Part shown: one piece after another, positions 21,779-34,300 of the stretch
How positions within the stretch are numbered: position 1 is the stretch's first letter
How the letters are laid out: every line of letters begins with the position of its first letter
Program-made: the position numbers and the translations under genes
DNA from: Alligator mississippiensis
Taxonomy: Eukaryota > Chordata > Crocodylia > Alligatoridae
DNA: 64,000 nt
Direction: 5' to 3'
Assembly: GCF_030867095.1 (NCBI RefSeq)
Contig: NC_081831.1
Location: forward strand, 39,989,319-40,053,318
Notes under the pieces: model-generated
The model's input: only the letters and a program-made list of their open reading frames with translations
What the model was told of the DNA's origin: nothing
Database searches by the model: none

Positions 21779-22524
21779 CGAGCCAAGCCAGTGGAGCCGA
21801 GGTCCGGCCGCGGCGCCCCGTGTCGCAGCGGGCAGGGCGGGCCGGGCCTGTCCGGGCCCCGCGGGGGGGGCGGTGGGACTGGAAGCCGGCTCCATGTTCT
21901 GCTGGCGAGGCGCCGTGCTCCGCTCCCTGGCTTGTTGCCAAGGCGCCCCTCACTCGGGCAGAGTTTGGCGCTGGACGCGACGCCCGCTGGGGCTGGGGCG
22001 GGGACGCCAGGCGGCGGAGCAGGGAGAGCTGCCTGTCCCCTCCCTTTCACCTGGGGCGGCTGCTGTGGGGGACAGCACCCTTGGGTCCCGGAGCCTGCAC
22101 CTCCCAGCTGAAGAAGATCCAGGCAAAGCTCTGAGGAGGGGTTGGGGACCAGCTTCTCAGAGCACAGCTGTGGGCCAGAATCTTGTGCTTCCTTACTAGC
22201 CTTGTTGTGGCAGCCTCCCTCCATATGGGGCTGGGCACCACGCCTAATTAGGGTCAGGGCTTGCCTGCACTGGAGATCTTGAGCCCAGGGGTCACGTTCC
22301 CTTTCCCCGCACAGGACTTTTCTGCTAGTGGAACTGTGTCCATGCTGGAGCTCTTGCCCACATGGCTGTAGTGGCTGAGGGTGTGATTTCGCCCCATCCC
22401 CTTCACTCCTAACCAACCAGCTTGTGCCAGCAGAACTTTTTAAGTAGAGACTAAGCCTAACAGGCCACCCCTGCTCCAGCGGCCTGACAGGATAACTAGA
22501 CCACGCAGATAACAGGTGAAGGGG

Positions 22525-22660
22525 AAACAGGCCGAGAGGGACGTGACTTGCCCAAGGTCATGTAGCAGGTCAGTTGCAGAATAGGGAATGGAACCTCATG
22601 CCTTTCCGTCCCCTCCTAGTCTGGCCACCTATGATCTGCACCATGCTGGCACTCCACAAG
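22525..22660 (+). repeat. MIR-like SINE, 3' half
   Basis: 'gtgacttgcccaaggtcatgtagcaggtcag' and the following bases match the 3' part of the MIR core in the + orientation. Old and truncated. Confidence 0.55.
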
Positions 22661-25600
22661 AGAGACCTCTTCCCTCTGGGTCAAAATGATCTTGCAGGCA
22701 GCTTGTTGCAGAGACAGGTACAGGCCTCAACTACTGCAATCACGTACAAAATATTTTGTGGGTGCCAGAGAGTGGCTGTCACCCTTGACCAATTTTGCTT
22801 TCTAAGGATCAGTTGTATTTGAGGGTAGGGGACTGCTGCAGACTTGTTCTTGACGTGTTAAAGATGAAGGGCATATTTGGATTCAGTGGGAGGAGTCTTT
22901 GAACAGCCTCACTGGGTAGGAAAGTGAAGCCTTCCTTTAGTTAAACTTGGAAAGTTTACAGCTGATCCCAGGCAAATGGATTAAAATATCTTGGTTTTTA
23001 TGGTGGATGGAACTGGGTCAAGGGAGCACCAGCTCTTGATTTTTTGCAAGGTAGAGTGCTGCCCATGTGCAGTGTCAATGAAGTTGGTGAGACTGCGTGG
23101 ATGAAGGGGCTTATTTACCTGTGCAGCTTTGAGACTTTGGGCTGTTTGCATGTTAGCCTTTTTTCTTACCATTTCTCACATTACTTCCATCAGTTCAGAT
23201 TAACAAGGGCATCAACAATGTGAGGACTAGTATAGACCTAGAGTCAGTGTTTTTGTCACCATGTGAATTAACTCTGTAAATAGCAGACCAAGGAGATAGT
23301 AGAAAACTGAATCTAATAGACCAAACCTTTAACAAATAATTAAATGGAGGAATTTGAAAAACTGGGGCTGAAATGGGGTTGGGTGGTACATGTTTTGATT
23401 TAGTGTCATACCTAATAGTTAGGAAACATTTAAATAAAATGATAAATTTTGTATTTTTTTTCTGGATGTCAAATTTTGTAAAGGTTTCCCAGCTTTTATT
23501 CCAGTCCACTTTATGAATTTGTTATAGAAAGCTTCTGTAGGGGTGGACTTTTTGCCATGAGAGACTGAGTGACTAGATGCAGCATTAGCAAATATTGGGG
23601 ACTTGCTTTTTAAACTATGCTAAATTTTTAGGAAACTTTCCAGGCTTAAAGTGGGGATGACTTTTTCAGTGCATTATACTAGCCATTTGCTGCTACTTAT
23701 AGTGTTACTGTGTCTCTGACCTGGTACAAGTGAATACATACAGGCAAAGGTTAGCTCAGCACAGCAGTAGCTGTGGTGTCTGGGTTGGAACATTAGTTAG
23801 TAAAGTTGAAGGCCCATGGTTAGGGCTAGATTGTGATCCAGTCTAACAGCCAAATTTAGCATGAGCGGGTCCTATTGAAGTTAGTACTAGATATGATCTG
23901 GCTTATTCAAGACTCCATTTGGTTTTAGACAGGTAAAACATTTGTCAGCGTTACAGTTCTAAATTCTTCAAGGGAAGTATTGTGATCACAAGAGAAAAAC
24001 ACAGTTTGCATTCACTTCTGTAAACCATTTTCCTAGCTGGATTCATGGGCCATGTATAATGCCTGCAGTAGGATTGTCCTTCTCCCAGTGCAAATGGGTT
24101 AGTTAAAATGGTTTGTGTGAAATGCATATGGGACGTTTCTCAAGGCTCTTTGGATTTATCATTGAGCGGGCTACCACATTTCAAATGGACTCTCGAAGAT
24201 GCCATGCTGTAAACAAATTTTATTATTTGCTTGTGCTACCAATAGCATCAAAGATTACTAAATTGAAAGGAACACTAACAATAAATGTGATGATTAAGTG
24301 ATGCAGTTTGTTTCCTTTTGGCATTTCTGTAAGTTTCACTGAGAAGTCAGTGAAGTTAGTTTCACTTTTGTTCTGTCACTTTCAGTTAGATTCTCCAGCA
24401 GAAGTTCTGTGCCATGTGTACTACCAAGTGGTTGTTGATGTGCTCAGAACAAATGGAATTAAAAAAATATATATGTATGGGTCTCAGATGTTGCTACTCT
24501 TTCTTAATGTATGTCACATTTTGTTCAGATCAGAGACTGAGTGTTGCAAAGATATCTACTGTAAGTGCATTCCAGGGTCAAAGTGCAGCCCATGTTAGGT
24601 GTTTCACAGTGCCTCTGGCTAAGTTTTGTACAGCACCTTTTGAAAGTAGCCATGTGCTCATCCTCTGTAGTAGTTGCTACAGAGGAGGGCACACAGGGAA
24701 AAATTCCAAGGTTGGGAATTCTCAGTGTCCTTTTGTCAAGACATGCTGCTAGTGTGTTCCACTTCAGAGAAAGAAGCTGAGAGCCCATCACAGGAGGAAG
24801 AGGAGGGAGAGCAGACAGACAAGGTTTATGGTGTTCTTAAAGAACCTAGAGCCCAGCTATATGCATTTTTCTGTCTGCTTTGCCAAATAATATTAGCAGA
24901 GGAATGGTCTGAAGCAGGCCTTGCGGATAACACCATTGGCCTTAGTTTTGCATAATGCTGGGAATTTGCCCCAGTTACAGCCACCAGCATACATGCAGCA
25001 GTTCAATGCCTAGTACAGACAGGCCACTATTTACACTGGTGAAGCTTACCCTTTTTTAAAACCTAGAGTGTGCTGCAACATTGCAGATAAGGCTCCAGGG
25101 GACTGTGTGCACTACTAGGCCCGACACAGGACATCTGCATCGCTAGCCACTGATAATCAGGGCTAGAAAAATTCCAGGGGGGAATTTGTGCTAGTGGTGC
25201 AGCTCCATTGGTGCTAGCAGTGGTGGGACTACTAGTGTATATAGTCTGTCAATGTTTTTAGTATCTTGATACCTGATAGTTGACTGGAATAAGGTTTAGC
25301 TGAGAGTGGTAAGATGCTGGCAACTGGCCTGTACCCATGTTCCTGTTAGTGCTATAGCAGTGGGGAGAGAATGCTTCCAAACTCAGAGGCCTTGTTGCTA
25401 CCCGGAATGTATTTACCAGTATAACTATAACTGGTAAAGTGTGTACAAACTATATCAGGATCACTAAAGTACAGCCCCCTAATGCAGATGCAAATACCCC
25501 ACTATAAAGGTGTTTATGCTTTGGTGGAATATCTCCATAGGAATGGGAATGTGTTAAATTGGTAAATGGAATTTCTATATCATTGTAGCTGCATCCACTC

Positions 25601-26604
25601 CAGGGATTGTTTTGCCCAGATTTAACTATGTTGTTAGAAAATCTTGTCCTTAACTGACATGGTTAAATCAGTGAAACAACTGCAAGTAGATCAGGTCTTG
25701 GTGTAACTGCATTTTTGCTTAGACAAATGGTTGAAAGGAAATTCAGTCAGAACATGCTTCAGAGACAAAATGTGTGTGAGCTAACATGAGTTAAAATCTT
25801 AGCAAAACTAAAACAGTTGAAGTTGCAACACAGGTAAAGTTGAAGCCTACAGAGAAACCTGGTTTTTAACTCTACTTGCTACTTCTGGTATAGTTTTTTA
25901 CTTTAAAAAACTGTTTTCTGCTGGGTTGGGTTAGCAGGTCAGCAACATGTTTTGTGGCTTGTTCACACTTACAAAGTTGCATGAATGTAATGACACACTT
26001 TAAGCTACCCTGTGGAAAAAGTTATGTGGATGCTCTGATTTCAGTTTAAACCAAGTTTATTTGGGCTTTGTTCAAATTGATTGGGAATCTGTTTAAACTG
26101 AAAGAGTGTAAATGACTCCCAAACTACCATTATTGTATCTATTAATGCATTTGGATTAGTTGAGTTACGTGTGTTTAAATGTTTAGCTTTCTTGTGTAGA
26201 CTGGGTATTGACCTGGCTTGATTGAGCTAACACAATTAACTATTGCTTTGTCTGTCAGGACACCCTGATGACATTTTCTAGCTCTGTACATCTAAGGGAG
26301 TTATTTTCCCCTGCATTTCTCAGACTTCTGCACCTGGCACCTTTTGTTTCCAGTTCACTTTCTTTTCCTGCTTCTTATGGAGCTGGGTTTGAGCCCACTT
26401 GAGCTAGGTGTTTTATCTTTTTACACTTGAATTTCTTGATCCCATCTCTTGGTTGGGATTCTAATTTCCCTTTTTGTTTTTTCTTTTTTCCCTGGGATAT
26501 GTCTGTCTTTGGCATATCTCCTTCGTCCTCTTCAGAGACTAGAGACCAAAAATTAATTCAGTAGTTTCTCTCTGTCACTACATCCTCCTAACTATCTTCT
26601 AGAG

Positions 26605-26780
26605 CAGCGGTTCCCGAACTCTGACAGATTGCACACCACCAATTTAAAACGATACAACCTTAAGTACCACCGGCAAATTTTTGTCATATAAAGTAATTAT
26701 AATAAATCTGTTAACGTGTACAACTGACAGGTTGTCTATGTACCACTGGTGGTACACGTACCACAGATTGGGAACTGCCT
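26605..26780. mobile_element. small non-autonomous hAT element
   Basis: Starts CAGCGGTTCCCGAACTCTG and ends CAGATTGGGAACTGCCT, an imperfect inverted pair. A perfect 8-bp duplication TTCTAGAG flanks it (26597-26604 and 26781-26788). 176 bp, no coding capacity. Lies in the BCORL1 5' intron. Confidence 0.85.
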
Positions 26781-28182
26781 TTCTAGAGCCTGTGTTGCCT
26801 CTGTTGGCCCTGAAAAATGTGGTGTTTGTAACTGCTTGTGAAATGTTGTTATCAGCCTTGTCTCTTGGCATCTTTAATTTCAAGCCACAATGTGCCTCAT
26901 CTGTGCTTGCCTTAAGTTTCTTATCTCACTTTCTGCCTGAACTTCTGTTCTGTTTAGCTGTTTCCCTAGTCCAAGACAAGATCCTCATGAAGCTCTCCTG
27001 AACATCTGTCCTGCTGTTGTGCACTCACAGGCAGAGGCTTTCCTCTCCTCTTTCAGTTTCGTCCAGGATGGTGAAATCCCTGCAGACTGTTCCCCTATTT
27101 CCTTTATGTTCTTACACATTTCTCTCCAACCACCATACAACTCCTCCCCTTCCCGCCCTAAGCCACCTCGTATTCTCTCTGGGTGCATTATGCATCTCTG
27201 GGTGCAAGACATCGTATGTTCATCCCAGTTATCTGTTTAACTGCTTACACTTCTTCCCTTGCAGTTTATAGGTATTTTGTTTAACTTTTGAATAGGTTCT
27301 GCTGTTAAAGGTGTTTGAATATTTAAGTACTTTCCTCATCTGCAGCTGTCTTCCCTCTGCCAGGTCACTGTACTTCTCAAAGTCCTCACACATGTGGTCC
27401 TTCATCTTTTCCTGTAGGAGCCCCATGAACACCCCAGAAACTTAAACTATGTCTGTGTATCAGGTGTGAAAACACCTAATGCACTAGGTGGCAGAACTTT
27501 GTTTAAAGAATCTCTATAGATTAGAGATCTCTATAGATTAGTTTAGCTTTCCACCCAGTGCCTCAGTCAGGATCCCTACTTTCCATCCTTCATCCTGGGA
27601 CTGCAAGTACCACTTCTTATGCAGAGGTCCTGCGTTTAGCTCAGTTACCTGGTGTCTCCTTCCTTTGTGTTCCATTGCCTCCTAAGATGGTGGAGGCTGG
27701 TTGATAATATAAAATCATTCAATCTCATAAAAAGTCCATTGTCTTGAGTAAAGTTCGTCTTCTGCCTGCCTCCTTTGTCTGGAAGGTCTTCAGTGAGTGG
27801 GGGAGGAGCAAGAAGGACAGTCAGGGCACAGAGCTCTTGCGGGATAGCCCAAATCCTACTACAGACTGAATGGGTTTTACTTAGAGTCTAGTTTGGGTAT
27901 AGGCAGAGTGCACTGTCCCTAGCCTGTGACTACATTCCTCAAACCTCTTCCAGATAGACTTGTAGCATCTCTAGGGTTGTATACCAGCAGCATGAAAATG
28001 AATCTGCGAGTAGCAGATAAGGAGGAAACTTCATCCCCAGGCTCTTCATTTCTGTGTGCCCTGCTTACAGGTGAACTCTCTCCACTGTCCCTCAGATGTA
28101 TAGTTTTCTTGGATAACTGCAAGGAATGCAACTGAATGAAGCATTCTGGGAGGGTTTCTGACTCTTTATTTTGGCTTTGTAG

Positions 28183-28235
28183 GTGGAGTGGCCCCACAAG
28201 ACCCAGCAGGTCCTGACTGGTGACAAACAGCTGTC
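28183..28235 (+). other. BCORL1: BCORL1 5' untranslated part of the first coding exon
   Basis: An acceptor 'tttggctttgtag' ends at 28182 and is followed by 53 bases up to the start codon. The bases before the ATG (GCTGTC) are a weak initiation context, but the protein start is conserved in BCORL1. Confidence 0.6.
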
Positions 28236-28321
28236 ATGATCTCTACAGCACCTCTCTACAGTGGGGTGCACAACTGGACCAGTGCTGAGCGGATTCGCAT
28301 GTGTGGCCTCAACGAGGAGAG
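28236..28321 (+). CDS. BCORL1: BCORL1 coding exon 1 (residues 1-28)
   Basis: ATG at 28236 opens [14 protein letters not shown], the invariant N-terminus of the BCOR/BCORL1 family, then [14 protein letters not shown]. The exon ends AG|GTGAGG at 28321 with two bases of an Arg codon, which exon 2 completes. The next intron is 4.8 kb. Confidence 0.95.
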
Positions 28322-31300
28322 GTGAGGTGCGTGGGTGGCTTACCAGGGAAAGGATCCTGCAGGCAGGGAGCCTGAATTAAGGAGCAGGAAAGGTTAGAGG
28401 AGAGAGCCCAGGGAGCTCTATTTATTAATTCTGTGTGAAGCCAATGCAGTGCCATTTACAGAGCTGAGTTGTATGATCTGTTTCAGGACCAAGTTGCTGA
28501 GGAACAAATGGGCAGCGAATAAATACATTAGGTGGTTGAGTCTCACAGTGCCTGTGACCCAGGCCCAAAGGAGAGAGTTCAGTGCTTGCAGATTAACTGT
28601 ACTGGGAGGTTTCAACCCTCTAACAAGAGTTATTGCCAATATGGCACCAGGGCACTCTTTGTGGCAGAGTCACACAAGAAGTGACATTGCCTAAAACATG
28701 ACTGCCCCCTTCTGTGTCATTGTTCCCTTCTTTGTTCATCACATATATGGTCTTAGCCAACTGCTGTTGAACCTGACAGGTTGAGAAGTGGAAAGAAGGC
28801 TAGGTGGCTTGTATGGGCCTGGGTATTGAGAGAGGCTTTCAGTGGCTAGGCTTTGGTGGTGCAGGTTAGAAGTTTGGTTGGGGGAATTTGCCTAAAGTGT
28901 ACTAGGCTTGGGAATTAGGGATTATTAGCCACTGTGAGACAGGACCAGTCAGGACCTGTTTTTGTAAGAGTCCTGAACTGTCTCATGTCATCGCTTTGAT
29001 GGTTTCTGCATCCCTATTTGTTCCCACAGTTTTAGATTTTATAAACTATGCTTGCTGTTGTTTGTCTTCCCCAGCTTTAGAGTACAGTATAGCTTGTTCA
29101 GCTCTGGTGGATGATTTAGGGTTGGAAAATCCTCATTATCTGGACTGAAAAGTGTGTTGTGTGGCTGTCCTGTATTTGGGATGTTAGCATCTTGGGCATC
29201 AGGATAACTTTTCAAACAGCAAGAAGAGAGAACAGTGGAGTAGGGGAGATTTCAGCTTGTAAGATGGAACATGAGCAGGGAGTAGAGAAAGGTTCAGACA
29301 ATCTGGAAGAAGAGAAGCTCCGAGCTGAAGCATGGTCCTCTGTAGTCCTGTTAGGAGCTGGCCTTCCATCTTAGTTGCACTGTGATAAAGGCCATGCAAT
29401 GCTGGATCTAAGTTGTAATACACTTTGGGCAGCTGAGCTCATTAAGTGCTGATGGCTGTCCTAGAGCAATGTTTTCTGGCTGTGGGCTGGAATGACCCAG
29501 CTGCCGCTGTTCCTGTCACCACAGCTTCTCCCTGCTGCCTAACTGCAGTGGAGCATGGGCAAAGCCCCCTGCTGCCAAATGTCACTGAAGCCTGAGCTTT
29601 GTGGGCTGGATCCAATGGTTCCATGGGCCAGATCTGGCCCATAAGCTATGGGTTGCTGACCCCTGCTCTAGGCGCCTTAACAAAATATTGAATAGACCAA
29701 ACATAACATTTGAGCAAGACAGACTAAGCAATTGGTTGTAACTAAACAGCTTAGTCTCAATGTAGTCTCTCTAGAGCAAGGCTAAGAAATACCAGCAGAG
29801 CACACTGGGTGTAGTTCACTCTGTTGCTTCCAGAGATGAACAGGATCTGGGGATCTTTTAGGGTTGACACTGGTCCTCTTCTGCCCCTGGTTGCTCTAAT
29901 CCCATCCTATGTGCCCAGCAGTATGACAAACAGAAGGTTGTTTGCATAATCCCTAGTTGTATGAAGCAGAGAGCTGATAGTTTAGCTCTTAAGACCACTG
30001 CAGAGACAAGACCTTCTCTCCTTGGAACAAGCAGAAACGTGAGAAAGGGTTCAGAAGCCCTATCTTGAGGCTGTCACAGAAGCTGAGGGGCAACCACAGC
30101 TTCACCAGCCTGCAGTCTGTCTGTGGATCTCCAGCCTACATGCTTGGTATGACTGGCCCCAGGAGACTTGTTAGACAGGTGCTGTCCTGGGGAGTGGAAG
30201 TCTTCTCTCTCCAGGGCAGGGGCTCACTGCACTGGGGTAATCTGAATGGAATGGGTGGTTCCCTCACCCACATATAGGCAGCAGAGAACATGGGTAGGTA
30301 GATGCTTGCCATGGTGCCCCTCAGGCAGGCTGGAGGTGCTTGGTTCTGCTGGCCAGCTCCCTCAGGATTGAGTGCTAGAACCGCCTGCGCTGTTGCGGAG
30401 CTTGGAGCTGCACTCTGGCTCCACCTGCTGCCTCTGCCACATCCCTGCCTTTGCCTGTGGAGGGGCTTGCTCAGGCACTGGAGCAGGAGGTGGAGCCAAA
30501 GTTCAGCTCTGCATGCACCAGCCATCCTGCAGGTTGTTACAGAGAAAGCCTGTTCAGCTGGTGCCCTTTCACTGCATCCACCCAGCTCTCCAGCGCCTTG
30601 GTCAGTTCAGGTCACGTGCTGTGGGTTAGCAGAGATCTTGCTTGCCAGTGGCGGATGGAGGGTTAAGGAGCAATATGTATTCCAGTTCTTTTAGGCACCT
30701 CAGTGTGGGAAGGACAGGACTCTGCTTTTTTCGGTACAGGAGTGTTCCAGCTTGTTGTAGTCAATATCCCACTGCATACTTAGAGGGTACAAGAGGCACC
30801 AACACTGCCCATGTCTTTTGCCTGCTTTCAAAGGCCCAGCTCCACCATGAAAGTTGCTGGTGAGCCAGCTTAGACCTAATGTTCTGTGCCTCATTCTTGA
30901 CCAGCTCTGTGGCAGTAGCACCACAGATGCTTTCTGTCAGGAGCCCACACACTTGGCTGAAAAAAATACCTGCCCTGGCTACAAATCCTTGCAGAGCCAC
31001 TGATACCCTGAATAACCTTGGGCAAGTTCCTTTGGAGATATAATTGATAAGATTTGTGTCCTAGGTGTACACCCCACTAACCTGTGGGAGATGCCACTGC
31101 TATAATGGGAGGCATCAGCATGGCCAGCAGTTGATTGCGGGGGCGGGGGGTAACATGCTCTACAGCTGTCACCAATACCCAATGCTCCTGAATCCCACTG
31201 CCACTGGGAGGTGTCAGTGCTCAATTTAGTGGCACATACCCTCCCCCTCCCCCTCCTCCTCCCCTTCCCCTTCCATGAGTGCTGCTTCCCTCCCCTGAAA

Positions 31301-34300
31301 GTACTATATCAACACCTGTTGCTGGTGCCCCCCTTTAACTCAGTACCCAGGGCTCCTGCTCAAGTTGCCCACCACTAGTTATGCTACTGAGTTCCTTCTT
31401 CTTGTTTCAGCCACACTGGCTGACAAATTGGGCAAGCAGAAGGGATCTGAATGGAAACCAGATGCTGCATCTGAGCCACATGGAGAGGAGTGGGGGGAGG
31501 AGGTACAAATTACAAAAAGTTCATCTTGGACATTAATTCTAAGGGCCAGCCTCTTGGCCTTTAGTCCCCCTCATCTCATAACCTCTCAGCTGTCATCAGG
31601 ATCATGCTGCAGCCTATAGCAGAAACTTGATCTCCCCTTATTAATATCAATCCTCTTAAGCCTTTTGCAGCCTGAATAACATGGGGAGCCCAGGTTTAAG
31701 AAATCCATGTTAAATTACATTTGTAAAGGATGACAGTAAGATGGATGTCTGATAGAAATGGCAGGGAGGAAGCTGTGAGAGGGGCTGTTCTTTCCTTTGC
31801 ATCATGAGGGCACAGACATGTGAAAGAGGAAGTACCAGCATAGGATGCATGAGGTTCATGCAAGTGCAGGAGGTACTGGTTATAGAGTTATGATCCCAAG
31901 GACATCTGATCAGGAACAATTGGCCAACAGTGTAGCCTCACCTTATTGGGGTGTCCAGACTTGAAGATCAGCACTCTGACATGCAGTTTTAGCAACTTTG
32001 TCTCTTCAAGGGCCTTGTTAGAGTGAGCAAGAGAGTGGGCAGCAGTATGGGGTTTCCATATAGTCAACCTACAAAGGCTGGGGTGGCAGGAGGTTAGGAT
32101 TTTGTGTCCCTAGGTGCATGGCCTCATCCCTCAGGACAGCAAACATGTTAAGAACTGTGCCATTTCTCAATTTTTCTGCCAGCCCATGGAAAACAAGTCC
32201 TGGTTCTGGTGTTGGTCTTGGCAGGAGGACTGTAGCTCTTGTATCTGATAATCTCCCTCCAGGTTTGGAATGGAATGCAGTGGGGGCTGTATGGAGAAAT
32301 GGAGTTGGGGGAATGGGAGATGCGGGAAGAAGAGAGTTGCATAGGACTGTCTGGCAGGATTGGGGTTGGGTGGGACTGCTTGGTGGGCAAGTTGAGTCTT
32401 CAGGGTCTCCAGGAGCTTTGGATCATAGCTATTGATAGCCTCTCCCCACCCCCATCTTGCTGTTTTGACTGCTGTAACCCCTCAGGAGCCATAGAACTTC
32501 TAGACTGGGGTAGGCAAACCCCGGAATGCATGCCAGAGTGTGGCATATGAAGGCATTTTGTTTGGTACGCATGCCTTGGAGAAGGGGCTGAGGCTGCACT
32601 GCCACAAAAAGGCTCGGGTCCCATGCGGCTTCCCCGCTGTCCTCCTCTGCCACACCAGCATCTTACAAGTCAAGGTTCTAGGTGTTTTTGGCACTGCCCA
32701 AAAATGTTGCCAACCCTTGTTCTAGACAATAGTTTTCTATCTATTTCTTAAGAGGATGGCACTGCCTTGCTGTTGCTTCCCAAACCCTGGCTTTCTTTAA
32801 CTCTGTATCTGAGGGCAGTGCAATCTGCTTGGCTTGGCACCTTTGTTCTGACAGGCAGGGAGTGGCTGGTTCTCCAGGATTTGTTTGTTTGTGTCTGTCT
32901 TTCATGGGTCATGTCTGCCAGTTCTGGAATGTGATGGGGTAGGTGGCATGAAGAGGCACAGGATCTGGCTCTCATGAAGAACTCCTATTCCCCTGTGGCA
33001 GGCAGGTCTCTTTGGAAACCCAGCAGCTGTCCTGTAAGTTTGTAGTACAAGGGTGAGCAGTGCTACAAGAATGCCTCTGGGTTTCATTGTACCTCCTTTG
33101 TCTTGTCTCTGCAATAGGAGAGCCCCGCTTTCTGATGAGGAGTCTAACACGAGCAGCTCCCAGCACTTGGGGTCTCAGGAGTTTTGCGTTGGCAGCAGCC
33201 TTTCCAAGGTGAGCCCCTTGTATGCTGAAGAGGTGGATTTTTTCAATGAAAGGGCCATGCCAAGTAGTCTGCCCAGGTCCCAGGGAGAATCCCTTTTCGG
33301 GTGAATAGACAGGGTATGGAAGCAGCCCTTTAATCTATAAAGAGCTATTTTGCTGCTCCCCTTCCCTCCAGGCTTCTCCCTGTCCGTTGGAGACCCAGGG
33401 AGGAGGAGGAACAGGTAATTTCTCTTGGGAATGCTGGCTCATCTTTCAGGGAGTCCCTTTCTCTTTGCAGGTGGAGCTCACAGCAGTCAGCAGTAGTGGC
33501 AGCAATGCCCAGGGGCTGGATGCAGATGGCAGTGTGGAGGAGAAGCTGGGGCCTAAGCTGGAAGAACAGCCACCTGATCCGAAACCAAACTCAGAGTGTA
33601 TTGGGAATGTGGTGAAAGATGATGCTGTGCCATTTCCTCTGGCAACTCAGGAAGATGACAGAGGGTTGGAGCCTGCAATCTCAGCAGCTTCAGATGAGAA
33701 CAACAGTGGGATCAACCCGACACCCACAAGCCTCCCTTCTGACAAACAGGCTGAAGGGTCTCCTGCCTGCCCAAAGGCTCCAGACAGTGAGCATGCCGAG
33801 AAAGAGAAGAGCACACTCAGTGCTGGAGCACAGGGGGCAGGAGTATCTGCAGTGGGGACCCCATCTTTGGTTGCTTCCAGTTGCAGCACTCCTGCCTCCA
33901 ACCCAGCCACCTTCACCCTGAATAGAGTGTGTTTTCCCACATCTCAGGCTCCTGCTATGCAAAAAATGCCCCTGTCCTTTCAACCTGGGGCAGTTCTAAC
34001 ACCGAGTCAGCCCCTTGTATACATCCCACCCCCCAGCTGTGGGCAGCCACTTAGTGTGGCTACGCTTCCAACCACCCTAGGGGTCTCTTCCACACTCACC
34101 CTTCCAGTCCTGCCCTCATACCTGCATGAGCGCTGCCTGCCGGGGATTATTGCACCCCCAGAGCTGCACTCGTATCCCTATACCTTTTCTGTGGCCAGAC
34201 CCTTAGCTCCAGACTCCAAAGTGGTGCCTGTGGAGGTAAACCAGCTAAGCTGCTCTTCCCCTTCAGCTGGAAGTGGTACTCAGCCTGCTGCTGAAGGCCC

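Larger units (their letters stand above)
19829..22050 (+). promoter_or_regulatory. BCORL1: large CpG island, probable BCORL1 promoter and exon 1
   Basis: About 2.2 kb of extremely G+C-rich sequence with dense CpG dinucleotides and many GGGCGG (Sp1/KLF-type) boxes, in contrast to the AT-rich flanks. It is the only such island in the window and lies 6 kb upstream of the BCORL1 start codon on the coding strand, so it most likely holds the promoter and a non-coding first exon. The long stop-free frames here on both strands reflect lack of AT-rich stop codons, not coding. A divergent minus-strand transcript cannot be excluded. Confidence 0.8.
22051..28182 (+). other. BCORL1: 5' intron of BCORL1 (between island and first coding exon)
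   Basis: Mostly unique AT-rich sequence with no supported exon. It contains a MIR-like fragment near 22.5 kb and a small hAT at 26.6 kb. Additional non-coding exons could exist but cannot be seen without transcript data. Confidence 0.5.
28322..33117 (+). other. BCORL1: BCORL1 intron between coding exons 1 and 2
   Basis: 4.8-kb intron with GT at 28322 and AG at 33116-33117. It contains two small hAT elements (29467-29665 and 32506-32719) and a CT-rich tract at 31227-31275. No further exon seen. Confidence 0.8.

Noticed and set aside
19801..22416. Long open frames of 200-570 codons on both strands in the CpG island
   Set aside because: They overlap in all frames, consist of Ala/Gly/Arg/Pro runs expected from GC-rich DNA, have no recognisable domain and disappear at the island edges.
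30136..30694. 130-codon frames on both strands near 30.3 kb
   Set aside because: No domain, no conservation to a known BCORL1 segment, no suitable splice phase; judged to be chance in a GC-richer intron stretch.
33387..33470. Upstream ATG in frame with BCORL1 exon 3, as an alternative start
   Set aside because: It lies in the intron before a good acceptor (ctctttgcag). The protein from exon 2 joins in phase to VELTAV exactly as in known BCORL1, so this is read-through.
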